Assembly: GCA_963731035.1 (NCBI GenBank)
Contig: CAVSUY010000019.1
Span: 1-22,805 of the forward strand
Source of the DNA: JAANXG01 sp963731035
Lineage (GTDB): Bacteria > Pseudomonadota > Gammaproteobacteria > Arenicellales > JAANXG01
Reading direction: 5' to 3'
DNA length: 22,805 bases
Shown: positions 13,817 through 20,634 of the stretch, piece after piece
Numbering within the stretch: position 1 is the stretch's first letter
Layout: each line of letters opens with the position of its first letter
Program-made: the position numbers and the translations under genes
Notes under the pieces: generated by a model
What the model saw: only the letters and a program-made list of their open reading frames with translations
What the model was told of the DNA's origin: nothing
Databases searched by the model: none

Positions 13817-14149
13817 AAAGCGGAATGAAGTTTTCCAGCTTTACCTCCCGGGTGAATCAGTAGGGGGAAATCGAAAAACGCTGCGCCCCGGTGTCTCATG
13901 GGAGCAAACGATTGTTGCGTCCGCCGCCAGCGCCTTCTCGGCCGCCCGATGCCGTAACACGTGGTAAGGCTCGCGGTCGTTCCCGCGCCGGGTGAGTTAC
14001 CGGCAGCGGAAAGCGGGGTTGCGGGGCATGGCTCAGCGCCTCAATGGAGCGCCGCCTCGTCTATCGGGTCTTTAAGGATCTTGACTGATGTGGGCCCTAG
14101 AGCGCGCGACCGGGCGGTAGCAGGGGGGTATCGGTCAGGTGTACGAGAT
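13817..14149. other. Gap between convergent genes, with one short gene remnant
   Basis: Lies between the 3' ends of the plus-strand leader-family gene and the minus-strand ABC ATPase gene. The only recognisable content is the glycosyltransferase-tail copy at 14044-14088. No terminator hairpin with a T-tract was found. Confidence 0.45.
14044..14088 (+). pseudogene. Copy of the glycosyltransferase C-terminal end
   Basis: MERRLVYRVFKDLD-stop matches the last residues EERRLIHRAFKGLD-stop of the gene at 828-1721, with strong DNA identity over about 45 bases (GAGCGCCGCCTC, TTTAAGG, CTTGACTGA). Upstream the frame meets a TGA after 17 unrelated codons. It is probably the stub of a deleted glycosyltransferase gene. 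Confidence 0.55.
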
Positions 14150-15223
14150 TCATGGCTCGCCCGGCAACACCCGTGCCTCGGTGGCGTCCCAACCGGTGTG
14201 CACGCGGCGACCGATATCCAGCTCGGCGGCCTTGGTGGTGGGGACGTCCGCAAGGACCTGCTCGCCGACATCGAGCGCGATGGTGAGCCGGGTAGTGGCG
14301 CCAAGGAATACCCGCTCGCGTACGGTTCCCGCGAGGGTGTCCTCCGGCAACCTGGACCCGTTCAGTACACCCACCCGCACGTGCTCGGGACGCACAAAGA
14401 CACGGACTTTATGCTCTTTGCCGAGCCCGCGGGCTCGTTCGGCATGCAATCGTACGTCTTTGATCGCCACCAGCCCCTGCTTGTCATCGACCACCCGCCC
14501 GGACAGCATGCTGGACACTCCGATGAACTGGGCGACGAAGACGTGCCCCGGCTCCTGGTAGACTTCCGCCGGCTCGCCGATCTGCACCAGCTCGCCCTCG
14601 TACATGACCGCCACCCGGTCCGAGATCGACAAGGCCTCTTCCTGGTCGTGGGTGACGAACACGGTGGTGATGCCAGTCTCGCGCTGGATCCGCCGGATCT
14701 CCTCGCGCAGCTGGACCCGCACCTTGGCATCCAGCGCGGACAGCGGCTCATCCAGCAGCAGCAGCGTGGGCTGGATGGCCAGCGCCCGCGCCAGGGCCAC
14801 TCGCTGCTGCTGGCCGCCGGAGAGCTGGTGTGGAAACTTGTCGGCGTGCTCAGCGAGCCCGACGAGGTCCAGCATCTCCGCCGCCCGCTTGCGCTGCTCG
14901 GCGCCATTGAGCCTGCGGACCCTGAGGCCGAAGCGCACGTTGTCGGCGGCGGTCATGTTCGGGAACAAGCTGTAGGCCTGGAACACCATGCCCATTTTCC
15001 GCTGGTTGGCGGGCAGGCCGGTGATATCGCGGTCGCCGAGGAGGACCCGTCCCTTGTCCGGGTGCTCGAAGCCGGCGATGATTCTGAGCAAGGTGGTCTT
15101 GCCGCAGCCGGATGGTCCCAGCAGCGACAGGAACTCGCCCGCCGGCATTTCCAGGGAGATGTCATGCAACACGGTCAGACCGGCGTATTCCTTGGCCACT
15201 CCTTCGATGGATAAATATGCCAT
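14150..15223 (-). CDS. ABC importer ATPase, PotA/FbpC type (357 aa)
   Basis: Hydrolyses ATP to drive the permeases encoded upstream. All nucleotide-binding motifs are present: Walker A GPSGCGKT (36-43), Q-loop at Gln-82 (MVFQAYSLFP), signature LSGGQQQR (134-141), Walker B LLLLDEP (154-160), D-loop SALD and H-loop His-192 (VFVTHDQEEAL). The C-terminal 120 residues (RVFVRPEHVRVG and following) form a TOBE-type regulatory/substrate-coupling domain typical of spermidine, iron and phosphonate importers. ATG 15223 has an excellent ribosome site (AAGGAG, 8 bases upstream); the longer in-frame start at 15292 is rejected. The ATG overlaps the stop of a 54-codon ATPase stub as TAATG. Fourth gene of the operon, cytoplasmic. 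Confidence 0.92.
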   Translation of the reverse strand: MAYLSIEGVAKEYAGLTVLHDISLEMPAGEFLSLLGPSGCGKTTLLRIIAGFEHPDKGRVLLGDRDITGLPANQRKMGMVFQAYSLFPNMTAADNVRFGLRVRRLNGAEQRKRAAEMLDLVGLAEHADKFPHQLSGGQQQRVALARALAIQPTLLLLDEPLSALDAKVRVQLREEIRRIQRETGITTVFVTHDQEEALSISDRVAVMYEGELVQIGEPAEVYQEPGHVFVAQFIGVSSMLSGRVVDDKQGLVAIKDVRLHAERARGLGKEHKVRVFVRPEHVRVGVLNGSRLPEDTLAGTVRERVFLGATTRLTIALDVGEQVLADVPTTKAAELDIGRRVHTGWDATEARVLPGEP

Positions 15224-15387
15224 TAGTGGGCTCCTTCCGGTCGGGTCTGGCCGTGACCGGTTAGCAGCACACCCAGTGGATGGAGCAACCAAATAGGTTC
15301 GGCGCGCGCCATCTGCAGGTCAAAGTTCTCGACGGCGACAGTTGGCCCGAATTGTCTACGAATATTGGAGAGTTCAAGAAATGGCAT
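15223..15387 (-). pseudogene. Truncated second ABC ATPase: first ~30 codons only (54-codon ORF)
   Basis: ATG 15387, 10 bases after the permease stop, opens MPFLELSNIRRQFGPTVAVE, then NFDLQMARAE. This is the first strand and A-loop region of an ABC ATPase (compare LSIEGVAKEYAGLTVLHDIS in the next gene) but clearly a different protein. Where family members continue with the strand leading to Walker A, the frame changes to PIWLLHPLGVLLTGHGQTRP and EGAH, then stops with TAA overlapping the next ATG. It has no nucleotide-binding site. I infer that the operon's original ATPase gene was cut after about 30 codons and a different full-length ATPase joined in its place. The remaining ORF may still serve translational coupling. 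Confidence 0.65.
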
Positions 15388-15396
15388 GGTGTTCTT

Positions 15397-16194
15397 CTAG
15401 TGCATACCGCCCACCTGCTGCTGCCCGGGAAGCCCGCGGCCGAGCAGTTGAATCAAGCCAATGGCTGCCCAGGTAAGTGCAAAGCTGATGATGGCCAGCG
15501 CAGCCGGCTGGTACGCATAGTTATTGCCGACGTACACGAGATATGGCCCGAATGCCGGGCGAGCCAACAGGCTGGACAGCACGAATTCACCGAGCACAAT
15601 GGTGAAGGTCAGGAACGCGCCGCTCAGCAGCGCAGCCCGTATATTCGGAAGAATGATGCGAAACAGGATCCTGAACCAGCCTGCTCCCAGGCTTTGTGCG
15701 GCCTCCGTGAGCGTCCGTACATCGATCGCGCGCAAGCCTGTATCCACGGAACGATAGGTATATGGCATCGTGATGATGACATACCCGCACAACAAGAGCA
15801 GATTGGTCAGTTGCTCGCTACTCGTGAGAGCCAGCGGCGGCCGGCTATAGATTTTGATCATGCCGAAAACGAGCACGATCGGAGGGACGACAAACGGCAC
15901 GAGCGTGATGAATTCAATCAGCGGCCGGACCTGGGGCAGGCGCAGGTGAACCCAATACGCTGTCAGCACGATCAGCAGCAGGCCGACGACGATGGTCGCC
16001 AGTGCTATCAAGGCAGAATACGTGAATGAAGCCACAAAGCGGGGATCGGTCAATACCCATTTATAGGCAGCCAGGCTCAAGACCCCCCGCTTCTCTCGCA
16101 GCGAAAAATCGAGGGTTCCGTATAGGGGCACGAGAAGATAGAGGGCACCGAGAAGGATCCAGAACCAGGCCCAGAGATTGATCTTCTTTTTCAT
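15397..16194 (-). CDS. ABC importer permease, second subunit (PotC/CysW type, 265 aa)
   Basis: Inner-membrane permease with about six hydrophobic helices (for example WAWFWILLGALYLLVPLYGT, IALATIVVGLLLIVLTAYWV, ITLVPFVVPPIVLVFGMIKI). The cytoplasmic coupling loop that contacts the ATPase is visible as EAAQSLGAGWFRILFRIILP, a good E-A-A-x3-G-x9-I-x-L-P motif. ATG 16194 overlaps the stop of the preceding permease (ATGA), so the pair is translationally coupled; in-frame starts at 16203 or 16227 are possible. It ends Q-Q-Q-V-G-G-M-H. Family membership suggests transport of spermidine/putrescine, ferric iron, thiamine or aminophosphonate; the sequence does not decide. Confidence 0.9.
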   Translation of the reverse strand: MKKKINLWAWFWILLGALYLLVPLYGTLDFSLREKRGVLSLAAYKWVLTDPRFVASFTYSALIALATIVVGLLLIVLTAYWVHLRLPQVRPLIEFITLVPFVVPPIVLVFGMIKIYSRPPLALTSSEQLTNLLLLCGYVIITMPYTYRSVDTGLRAIDVRTLTEAAQSLGAGWFRILFRIILPNIRAALLSGAFLTFTIVLGEFVLSSLLARPAFGPYLVYVGNNYAYQPAALAIISFALTWAAIGLIQLLGRGLPGQQQVGGMH

Positions 16195-17090
16195 TGCAGC
16201 CATCTCGCCGATCGCCGTTGAAGCCACGTATACAATACAAGGGTGACAGCCATGATCACGACCATTCCAAAGGCGAGCGCGTATCCGAGATTTGGATTGT
16301 AAAGCACATTTCCGCTGATCTGGGCGCCGATGAGAACAGGAACAATATTGAGAGCTCGGGTTAGCGCATACGCGGTCGCATAAGCGCCAAAGGAGTTCCC
16401 GAAAAGCAGGATCGTCGAACCAAGCAAGGACGGCAGGAGGATCGGTAGCGCCACGTAGCGCCAGTATTCAAAAGGACTCGCACCGAGATTCTCCGAGGCC
16501 TCGCGCCATTCCTTCCTCAAACCGTCCAGAGCAGGCGCCACAATCAAGATCATCAGCGGGAACTGGAAGTACATATACGTGAGCGCCAGACCCCAGAAAT
16601 TGTAGAGGTTGAAACCAAGGTCGTAGATATTCACACCCATTACCTTGGCCAGAAAAGCTGTCAGAAAGCCGGTGTGGCCCAGTGTGGCAATGAACGCAAA
16701 CGCCAGCGGTACTCCGGCGAAGTTCGAAGCGACGCCCGAAAAAGTCGTCAGTGCGGTTCGAATCCAGCGAGGCAACCCGCCCAGTATGGCCGCATACGCG
16801 AGCATGAAGCCGAAGATCCCGCCGCCAATGGCCGTGACAGCGCTGATTTCAATGCTGAGACTGTAGGCCTTTATAATGCTGGGCGTAAAAAGGTCGGCGA
16901 TGTTTTCAAATGTGAAACTGCCCGAGGGGGTCTGGAAACTACCCACGACCAGGGAACTCGCCGGCCAGAAAAGAAAAAGACTGACAAAGACCAGGAAGGG
17001 AGCGACGCCTGCCCAGGCAAGAAGGGTCCGGGCAACCGGGGAGAATAGTGGAGAGCCTACTCGCCCTTGCCTTTGAGTAGCTGGTGCCAA
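16191..17090 (-). CDS. ABC importer permease, first subunit (PotB/CysU type, 299 aa)
   Basis: Inner-membrane permease. The first helix (LAWAGVAPFLVFVSLFLFWP) is followed by a periplasmic loop and about five more helices. The coupling loop reads EASENLGASPFEYWRYVALP, a fair E-A-A-type motif with Ser at the third position. No ATG precedes the first helix. The likely start is TTG 17090, with GGAGGG 9 bases upstream; it is unusual, and a shifted start cannot be excluded. It lies 67 bp after the binding-protein gene, with a strong hairpin in the gap, and its stop overlaps the next permease. Forms a heterodimeric pore with that protein. Confidence 0.88.
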   Translation of the reverse strand: MAPATQRQGRVGSPLFSPVARTLLAWAGVAPFLVFVSLFLFWPASSLVVGSFQTPSGSFTFENIADLFTPSIIKAYSLSIEISAVTAIGGGIFGFMLAYAAILGGLPRWIRTALTTFSGVASNFAGVPLAFAFIATLGHTGFLTAFLAKVMGVNIYDLGFNLYNFWGLALTYMYFQFPLMILIVAPALDGLRKEWREASENLGASPFEYWRYVALPILLPSLLGSTILLFGNSFGAYATAYALTRALNIVPVLIGAQISGNVLYNPNLGYALAFGMVVIMAVTLVLYTWLQRRSARWLQ

Positions 17091-17113
17091 CTCGGAAAGC
17101 CCTCCAAAATTAC

Positions 17114-17143
17114 CCCTCCTCCCCCTTCGATGGAGGAGGAGGG
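17114..17143 (-). promoter_or_regulatory. Intercistronic hairpin between binding protein and permease genes
   Basis: CCCTCCTCC at 17114-17122 pairs with GGAGGAGGG at 17135-17143 (9 bp, 12-base loop), 15 bases beyond the binding-protein stop. Such hairpins commonly protect the upstream mRNA or partly terminate, so that the binding protein is made in excess of the permeases. No T-tract follows. Confidence 0.5.
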
Positions 17144-17157
17144 AAGAGCATCACGGG

Positions 17158-18306
17158 TTATTGGGATTTTTGGACGCTCACACCGACAACGCTGTCCCAG
17201 TTCTTGGTGATCGTGTCTGTATAGGCAGCCTGTTGCTCCAGTGAGGGGAAGACCGCCTTGGCGTAGTTCGCGGCGGGCGGCAGTTTCGCCATCAGATCCG
17301 CCGGGAGCTTGTTCGCCTTGGCCATGGGGTTGAAGCGAATGGGGTGGCAATAACCCTTGAGGTAGACGGTCTGACCTTCGTCTGAGTACACGTATTCCTC
17401 CCATAGCCTCGCCGCATTCGGATGGGGAGCATAGGCGCTGATCCCCTGAATGTAGATACCCGCAATGACGCCGCTCTTGGGCACTATGGTGAGGATCGGC
17501 GGATTGCCCGCCAGCTTGTCGTTGTCCGCGAGCGACAAATAGTCCCACTGGATGTTGATGGGCGTCTCGCCTTTGGCAACGGTTCCCGCCAAGCCGACCA
17601 CTGGAACAAAATTACCGGCCTCCTTCAACTTCTTGAAGAAGTCGAGCCCAGCCTGACCAGCCTTGCCGATATCGCCGCCGGTTGCGGAAAGACCGGAGGC
17701 AAATACACCCTGGATGGCTTGCGCGGCAGTGCGTGGATCGCCAGACAACGCAACCTGATTCTTGTATTCGGGCTTCAGCAAATCGGGCCAGTCTTGCGGC
17801 GGATTCTTGACGAGATCAGCGTTGACCTCGAGCGCCATCACGCCATAATAATCGCCGTACCAGTAGCCATCCGAATCCTTGGCAGAGTCCGGGATCTGGT
17901 CCCAGGTCGACACTTTGTACGGAGCGAGCAATCCCTGCTTGACAGCTCGCGGACCAAAGCCCAAGCCAACATCGACTACGTCCGGAGCTTGAGGGCCTTT
18001 GTTACCTTTGTTGGCAATGATGGCCTGGAGCTCATCACCCGAGCCACCGTTCGGGTTGAGATCGTTGATCTTGATCCCGTACTTGGCTGCGAACTGCTTC
18101 TTCATGTCGGCATAATCGCACCAGGTATCAGGCAACGCGATCACGCTGAGCTCACCTTCTTTTTTGGCAGCTGCGATCAAAGCGTTCATGTCAGACGTTG
18201 ATTGCGCCTGCTGACCCGCCGCGGCGGCTGGCCCACAAACCGAGAGTGCCATTGCAAAGATAGACGCCGAACACAAAACTTGCAGGATTGAACTACGTGA
18301 GTACAT
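17158..18306 (-). CDS. ABC importer periplasmic substrate-binding protein (382 aa)
   Basis: Captures the substrate in the periplasm for the permeases. The Sec leader MYSRSSILQVLCSASIFAMA and LSVCGPAAAAG ends in an A-x-A-type site near residue 30. The mature part begins like other family 1/8 solute-binding proteins: MNALIAAAKKEGELSVIALP, then FAAKYGIKINDLNPNGGSGD, PDVVDVGLGFGPRAVKQGLL, GYWYGDYYGVMALEVNADLV, PQDWPDLLKPEYKNQVALSG and, near the end, HPNAARLWEEYVYSDEGQT. These blocks match the COG1840 group (iron, thiamine, aminophosphonate, polyamine). Trp/Tyr-rich patches could line the pocket, but I cannot assign the ligand. The ribosome site GAGGAGA lies 7 bases before the ATG. First gene of the operon, so its promoter should lie just beyond 18306. 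Confidence 0.9.
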   Translation of the reverse strand: MYSRSSILQVLCSASIFAMALSVCGPAAAAGQQAQSTSDMNALIAAAKKEGELSVIALPDTWCDYADMKKQFAAKYGIKINDLNPNGGSGDELQAIIANKGNKGPQAPDVVDVGLGFGPRAVKQGLLAPYKVSTWDQIPDSAKDSDGYWYGDYYGVMALEVNADLVKNPPQDWPDLLKPEYKNQVALSGDPRTAAQAIQGVFASGLSATGGDIGKAGQAGLDFFKKLKEAGNFVPVVGLAGTVAKGETPINIQWDYLSLADNDKLAGNPPILTIVPKSGVIAGIYIQGISAYAPHPNAARLWEEYVYSDEGQTVYLKGYCHPIRFNPMAKANKLPADLMAKLPPAANYAKAVFPSLEQQAAYTDTITKNWDSVVGVSVQKSQ

Positions 18307-18358
18307 TTCAGTTTCTCCTCAATGCTCTATTACCACGATTCCACGTTTGGGGTGCCGA

Positions 18359-18473
18359 TGGTACAAAACTCCTTACAGCGACAGTACCACCCACATCTTC
18401 CTTGAGCCGCTGGAATTCATCGCCCGCCTGACCGTCCTGGACCCCCCAGCCGCGCGTGAATCTGACCCGCCTA
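18359..18473 (+). pseudogene. IS91-family transposase, C-terminal fragment
   Basis: The plus strand reads WYKTPYSDSTTHIFLEPLEF, then IARLTVL. In IS91 transposases the pattern K-T-P-Y-x-D-G-T-T-H ... E-P-L-x-F-x-x-R-L is followed by P-P-R-V-N-L-T-R. That continuation is present one base out of phase (CGCGTGAATCTGACCCGC at 18452-18469), so one base was gained near 18450. Both flanks are unrelated. It may be the other end of the element whose N-terminal domain is at 9186-9455, but the two are 9 kb apart. Confidence 0.65.
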
Positions 18474-18832
18474 TGTAGATTCCCAACATCGAAGCCACGG
18501 CAGCACCCACGGCTCCGCGCTCACCTTCAGAAACGGGGCCGCTCCCGACCATACTTGTTCATGCTTTCCTCCTCCGTGAGATCCCGTTGAGCCATATAAA
18601 ACACAGGCAAAACTAGGCGCCTGACATGACGGCACGATGACAACGTCGTCACCGGCGTACGACGGATAGGAAGGATAACCCACATGTCTAGCGGCTGAAA
18701 GGTGCTGCGGACAATATTTCCGGGGAAAATAAGCGGCCTGATAAGGGTCGCCATGGTCATACCCGCTTTGATATCCACATCGAGAGTCGCAATCGCGCAG
18801 TTGTTCAGGTCCACCTGCATCCAGGAGGTAGC
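18474..18832. other. No convincing gene; contains a dispersed repeat
   Basis: Minus-strand frames of about 100-165 codons overlap here but look unlike proteins. On the minus strand a near-ideal ribosome site (GGAGGAAAGC) precedes ATG 18562, yet the frame MNKYGRERPRF stops after 11 codons (18527). A repeat copy is at 18662-18685. Confidence 0.4.
18662..18685 (-). repeat. Dispersed repeat GGTTATCCTTCCTATCCGT, inverted copy
   Basis: Exact 24-base reverse complement of 20546-20569. The core TTCCTATCCGT also occurs, sometimes with changes, at 8867, 11020, 11272 and 11282 (all read on the minus strand). Confidence 0.85.
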
Positions 18833-19092
18833 TCACCAGCCTTTCGACCGTCGCCTGATCCCTGTAATCCTCGCGAGATCGCCCACGACGCCATCGCGGA
18901 GAGTCTCGATGATGGTCTCGGCCAGTTGCTGCACCGCATCGTCCAGCGCCGCCCTGGCGGACGCCACCCACGGCCTTCCGTCACGACATTTTGTGTCCGT
19001 CAAGTGTCGGGGCAACCAGCACCCACCCAACTTTCGAGCAACAGCGATGGCAAAGACCAAAGCGCGAACGTGGCCAACCCCGGCGTCCTCAT
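18833..19092 (-). pseudogene. Possible small lipoprotein gene after mgtC, frameshifted
   Basis: ATG 19092 opens MRTPGLATFAL. One added T in the CTTTGG run near 19060 continues it as LVFAIAVARKLGGC, a plausible lipoprotein leader with lipobox L-G-G-C, and then into RDGRPWVASARAALDDAVQQ, LAETIIETLRDGVV and an end at 18833. Without the change, the first frame stops after 30 codons and the second has no leader. It lies 15 bp downstream of the mgtC stop on the same strand. No family is recognised and no good ribosome site is seen, so confidence is low. Confidence 0.3.
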
Positions 19093-19106
19093 AAAGAGAA
19101 CCGGGC

Positions 19107-19817
19107 TCATTCCATCATCGAGCGGATCCTGAACTCCGGGGTCTTTTCCAGCTGGGTCATGTCCTCGGCGAGGGCGTGAAAGTTCTCTCTGTTGACCGTG
19201 CGCACGGTCATCTCGTAACGGAAATAGGTGCCGCCCTCCTCCAGCGCGAAACCCGGATTGACGCTTTCGCAATGGTTGCGCGCCATCAGTTCCCGCAACT
19301 CGTCCAGCGAGATGCGATCGGCGATCCGGCTGCGCACTTCCAGGCGCGCATAGTGGCGGCTCGGGATCACGGCCTCCAGCCAGCGGAATAGCGACAGGGC
19401 ACCCAAGGTCAACGCCACCGCAATGACGGCCGCAAAATAAAACCCCACGCCGATCATGATGCCGATCGCCGCAGTCATCCAGATGGACGCGGCGGTGGTA
19501 AGGCCGCGGATGTTGAGCCGTTCCTTCATGATCACCCCGGCTCCGAGGAAGCCGATGCCGGTCATCACGCCCTGGGCCATGCGGGTCGGATCGATCCGGA
19601 TCACGCCGGTGGCCAGGTTGGGAAGCAGCTCGAGCTGGTAAACAGTCAGCAGCATAAGCAGGGTCGATGCCATGCATACCAGCGTGTGGGTGCGAAATCC
19701 TGCAGGACGCCCCTGGACGCCACGCTCGAGCCCGATCAAGCCCCCGGCGATCAGCGAGAAGATCAGGTGCGTAATGGTGGCAAGATAAACATGCTCCGGC
19801 GTGATAAGGGGGGTCAC
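19107..19817 (-). CDS. MgtC/SapB-family membrane protein (236 aa)
   Basis: MgtC-type proteins are inner-membrane proteins that, in pathogens, lower F-ATPase activity and aid growth at low magnesium; most relatives in free-living bacteria are uncharacterised. The signature blocks are clear: AGGLIGLERGVQGRPAGFRT, then THTLVCMAST, RMAQGVMTGIGFLGAGVIMK, NIRGLTTAASIWMTAAIG and a fourth or fifth helix (FYFAAVIAVALTLGALSLF). From about residue 160 a soluble ACT-like C-terminal domain follows (YARLEVRSRIADRISLDELR ... MTVRTVNREN). The start is GTG 19817, with GAG 5-8 bases upstream. A CorA fragment at 4554 is the only other magnesium-related sequence in the window; no link is shown. No regulatory leader was identified upstream. 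Confidence 0.9.
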   Translation of the reverse strand: MTPLITPEHVYLATITHLIFSLIAGGLIGLERGVQGRPAGFRTHTLVCMASTLLMLLTVYQLELLPNLATGVIRIDPTRMAQGVMTGIGFLGAGVIMKERLNIRGLTTAASIWMTAAIGIMIGVGFYFAAVIAVALTLGALSLFRWLEAVIPSRHYARLEVRSRIADRISLDELRELMARNHCESVNPGFALEEGGTYFRYEMTVRTVNRENFHALAEDMTQLEKTPEFRIRSMME

Positions 19818-19858
19818 TCGTGCTCGGCTCGCGATCTGATGTCATTCATGCGCGAATC

Positions 19859-20156
19859 CTAGCAGAATCGCACCGCCCGTATGTCACCGTCGGCATGGAG
19901 GCGCCGATCTGCAGCGACGGCCCCTGCAGTCGGGATACTACCCCGACATGTTCCCGGGCCATCCCTTGCCTCGCCGTCGACAGGAATGCCGGCCCACCTC
20001 TCGCCGAACGCCGCTCCCGGCTTGAGTCCCGGCCTGCCCAATATTCGCACCATCTGGCAGAAGCCCGTGAAGTAAACCCGCAGCACGTTGGCACCGACGA
20101 ATGCCGTCAGCCACAGCCACCAGGCGCTGTGATAGTAAGCGAGCAACAAACTGAAC
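19859..20156 (-). pseudogene. DUF2892-like inner-membrane protein, 5' end missing
   Basis: The minus-strand frame reads VHGAFSLLLAYYHSAWWLWL, then TAFVGANVLRVYFTGFCQMV and RILGRPGLKPGAAF. F-V-G-A-N-x-L and F-T-G-F-C-x-M are typical of DUF2892 (YgaP-type membrane segment) proteins, where the Cys is usually followed by Pro. The initiator and first helix are absent: upstream the frame runs into the IS3 fragment at 20157. After GAAF, where relatives usually end, about 45 extra codons of unrelated composition follow to the stop at 19859. Confidence 0.6.
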
Positions 20157-20519
20157 GCCCCATGGACCGCGTTAATCGGTATTTTGTCGCCGATCGGCCA
20201 AACCAACTGTGGGTGGCCGATCTGACCTATATCAGCACCTGGCAGAAGCCGGTGGGTGTATGCGGCGTTCGTGATCGACGTGTACTCGCGAATGATAGTC
20301 GGCCGGCGGGTATCGCGATCATTGCGTACCGATCTGGCCCTGGATGCGCTGGAGCAGGCCCTGCACGCCCGTCAGGACCGCGATAACCTGATTCACCACA
20401 GCGATAGAGGTAGCCAATATCTGTCTATCTGCTACACCGAACGACTGGCCGAATCCGGCCTTGAGGCATCTGTAGGCAGCGTGGGAGATTCCTACGACAA
20501 CGCCCTCGCCGAGACCGTT
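20157..20519 (+). pseudogene. Internal fragment of an IS3 orfB, related to the element at 2585
   Basis: Encodes RPMDRVNRYFVADRPNQLWV and ADLTYISTWQKP, then, after a frameshift, VYAAFVIDVYSRMIVG... through HHSDRGSQYLS and GDSYDNALAET. It corresponds to residues ~96-214 of the orfB at 2624, with high DNA identity. The shift is caused by a 4-base tandem duplication (GGTGGGTG at 20251-20258). Neither inverted repeat is present, so it is a remnant left by rearrangement. Its left edge cuts the DUF2892-like gene, and its right edge is 27 bases from a dispersed repeat. Confidence 0.88.
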
Positions 20520-20545
20520 CTCTCAGCGGCTTTCGAACGTCGGGA

Positions 20546-20569
20546 ATGTGGGTTATCCTTCCTATCCGT
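20546..20569 (+). repeat. Dispersed repeat GGTTATCCTTCCTATCCGT, direct copy
   Basis: Exact inverted partner of 18662-18685. Located between the IS3 fragment and the ATP-grasp gene. Confidence 0.85.
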
Positions 20570-20634
20570 AGGGGGAATCCGTCGCCCGGCCTGTTGGCGG
20601 CGATTGTAGTCAACGCGGCGGGTGCGGAAAAGCC

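Noticed and set aside
13961..15214. Plus-strand ORF of 417 codons across the ABC ATPase gene
   Set aside because: It mirrors the ATPase codons (His/Asp/Gln-rich), and the minus strand has all ABC motifs and a strong ribosome site.
18527..18562. Eleven-codon ORF MNKYGRERPRF with a very strong ribosome site (minus strand)
   Set aside because: Too short to support a product. A following out-of-phase segment is Gly/Ala-rich (AVGAAVASMLG), so it may be the start of a destroyed gene, but nothing proves it.
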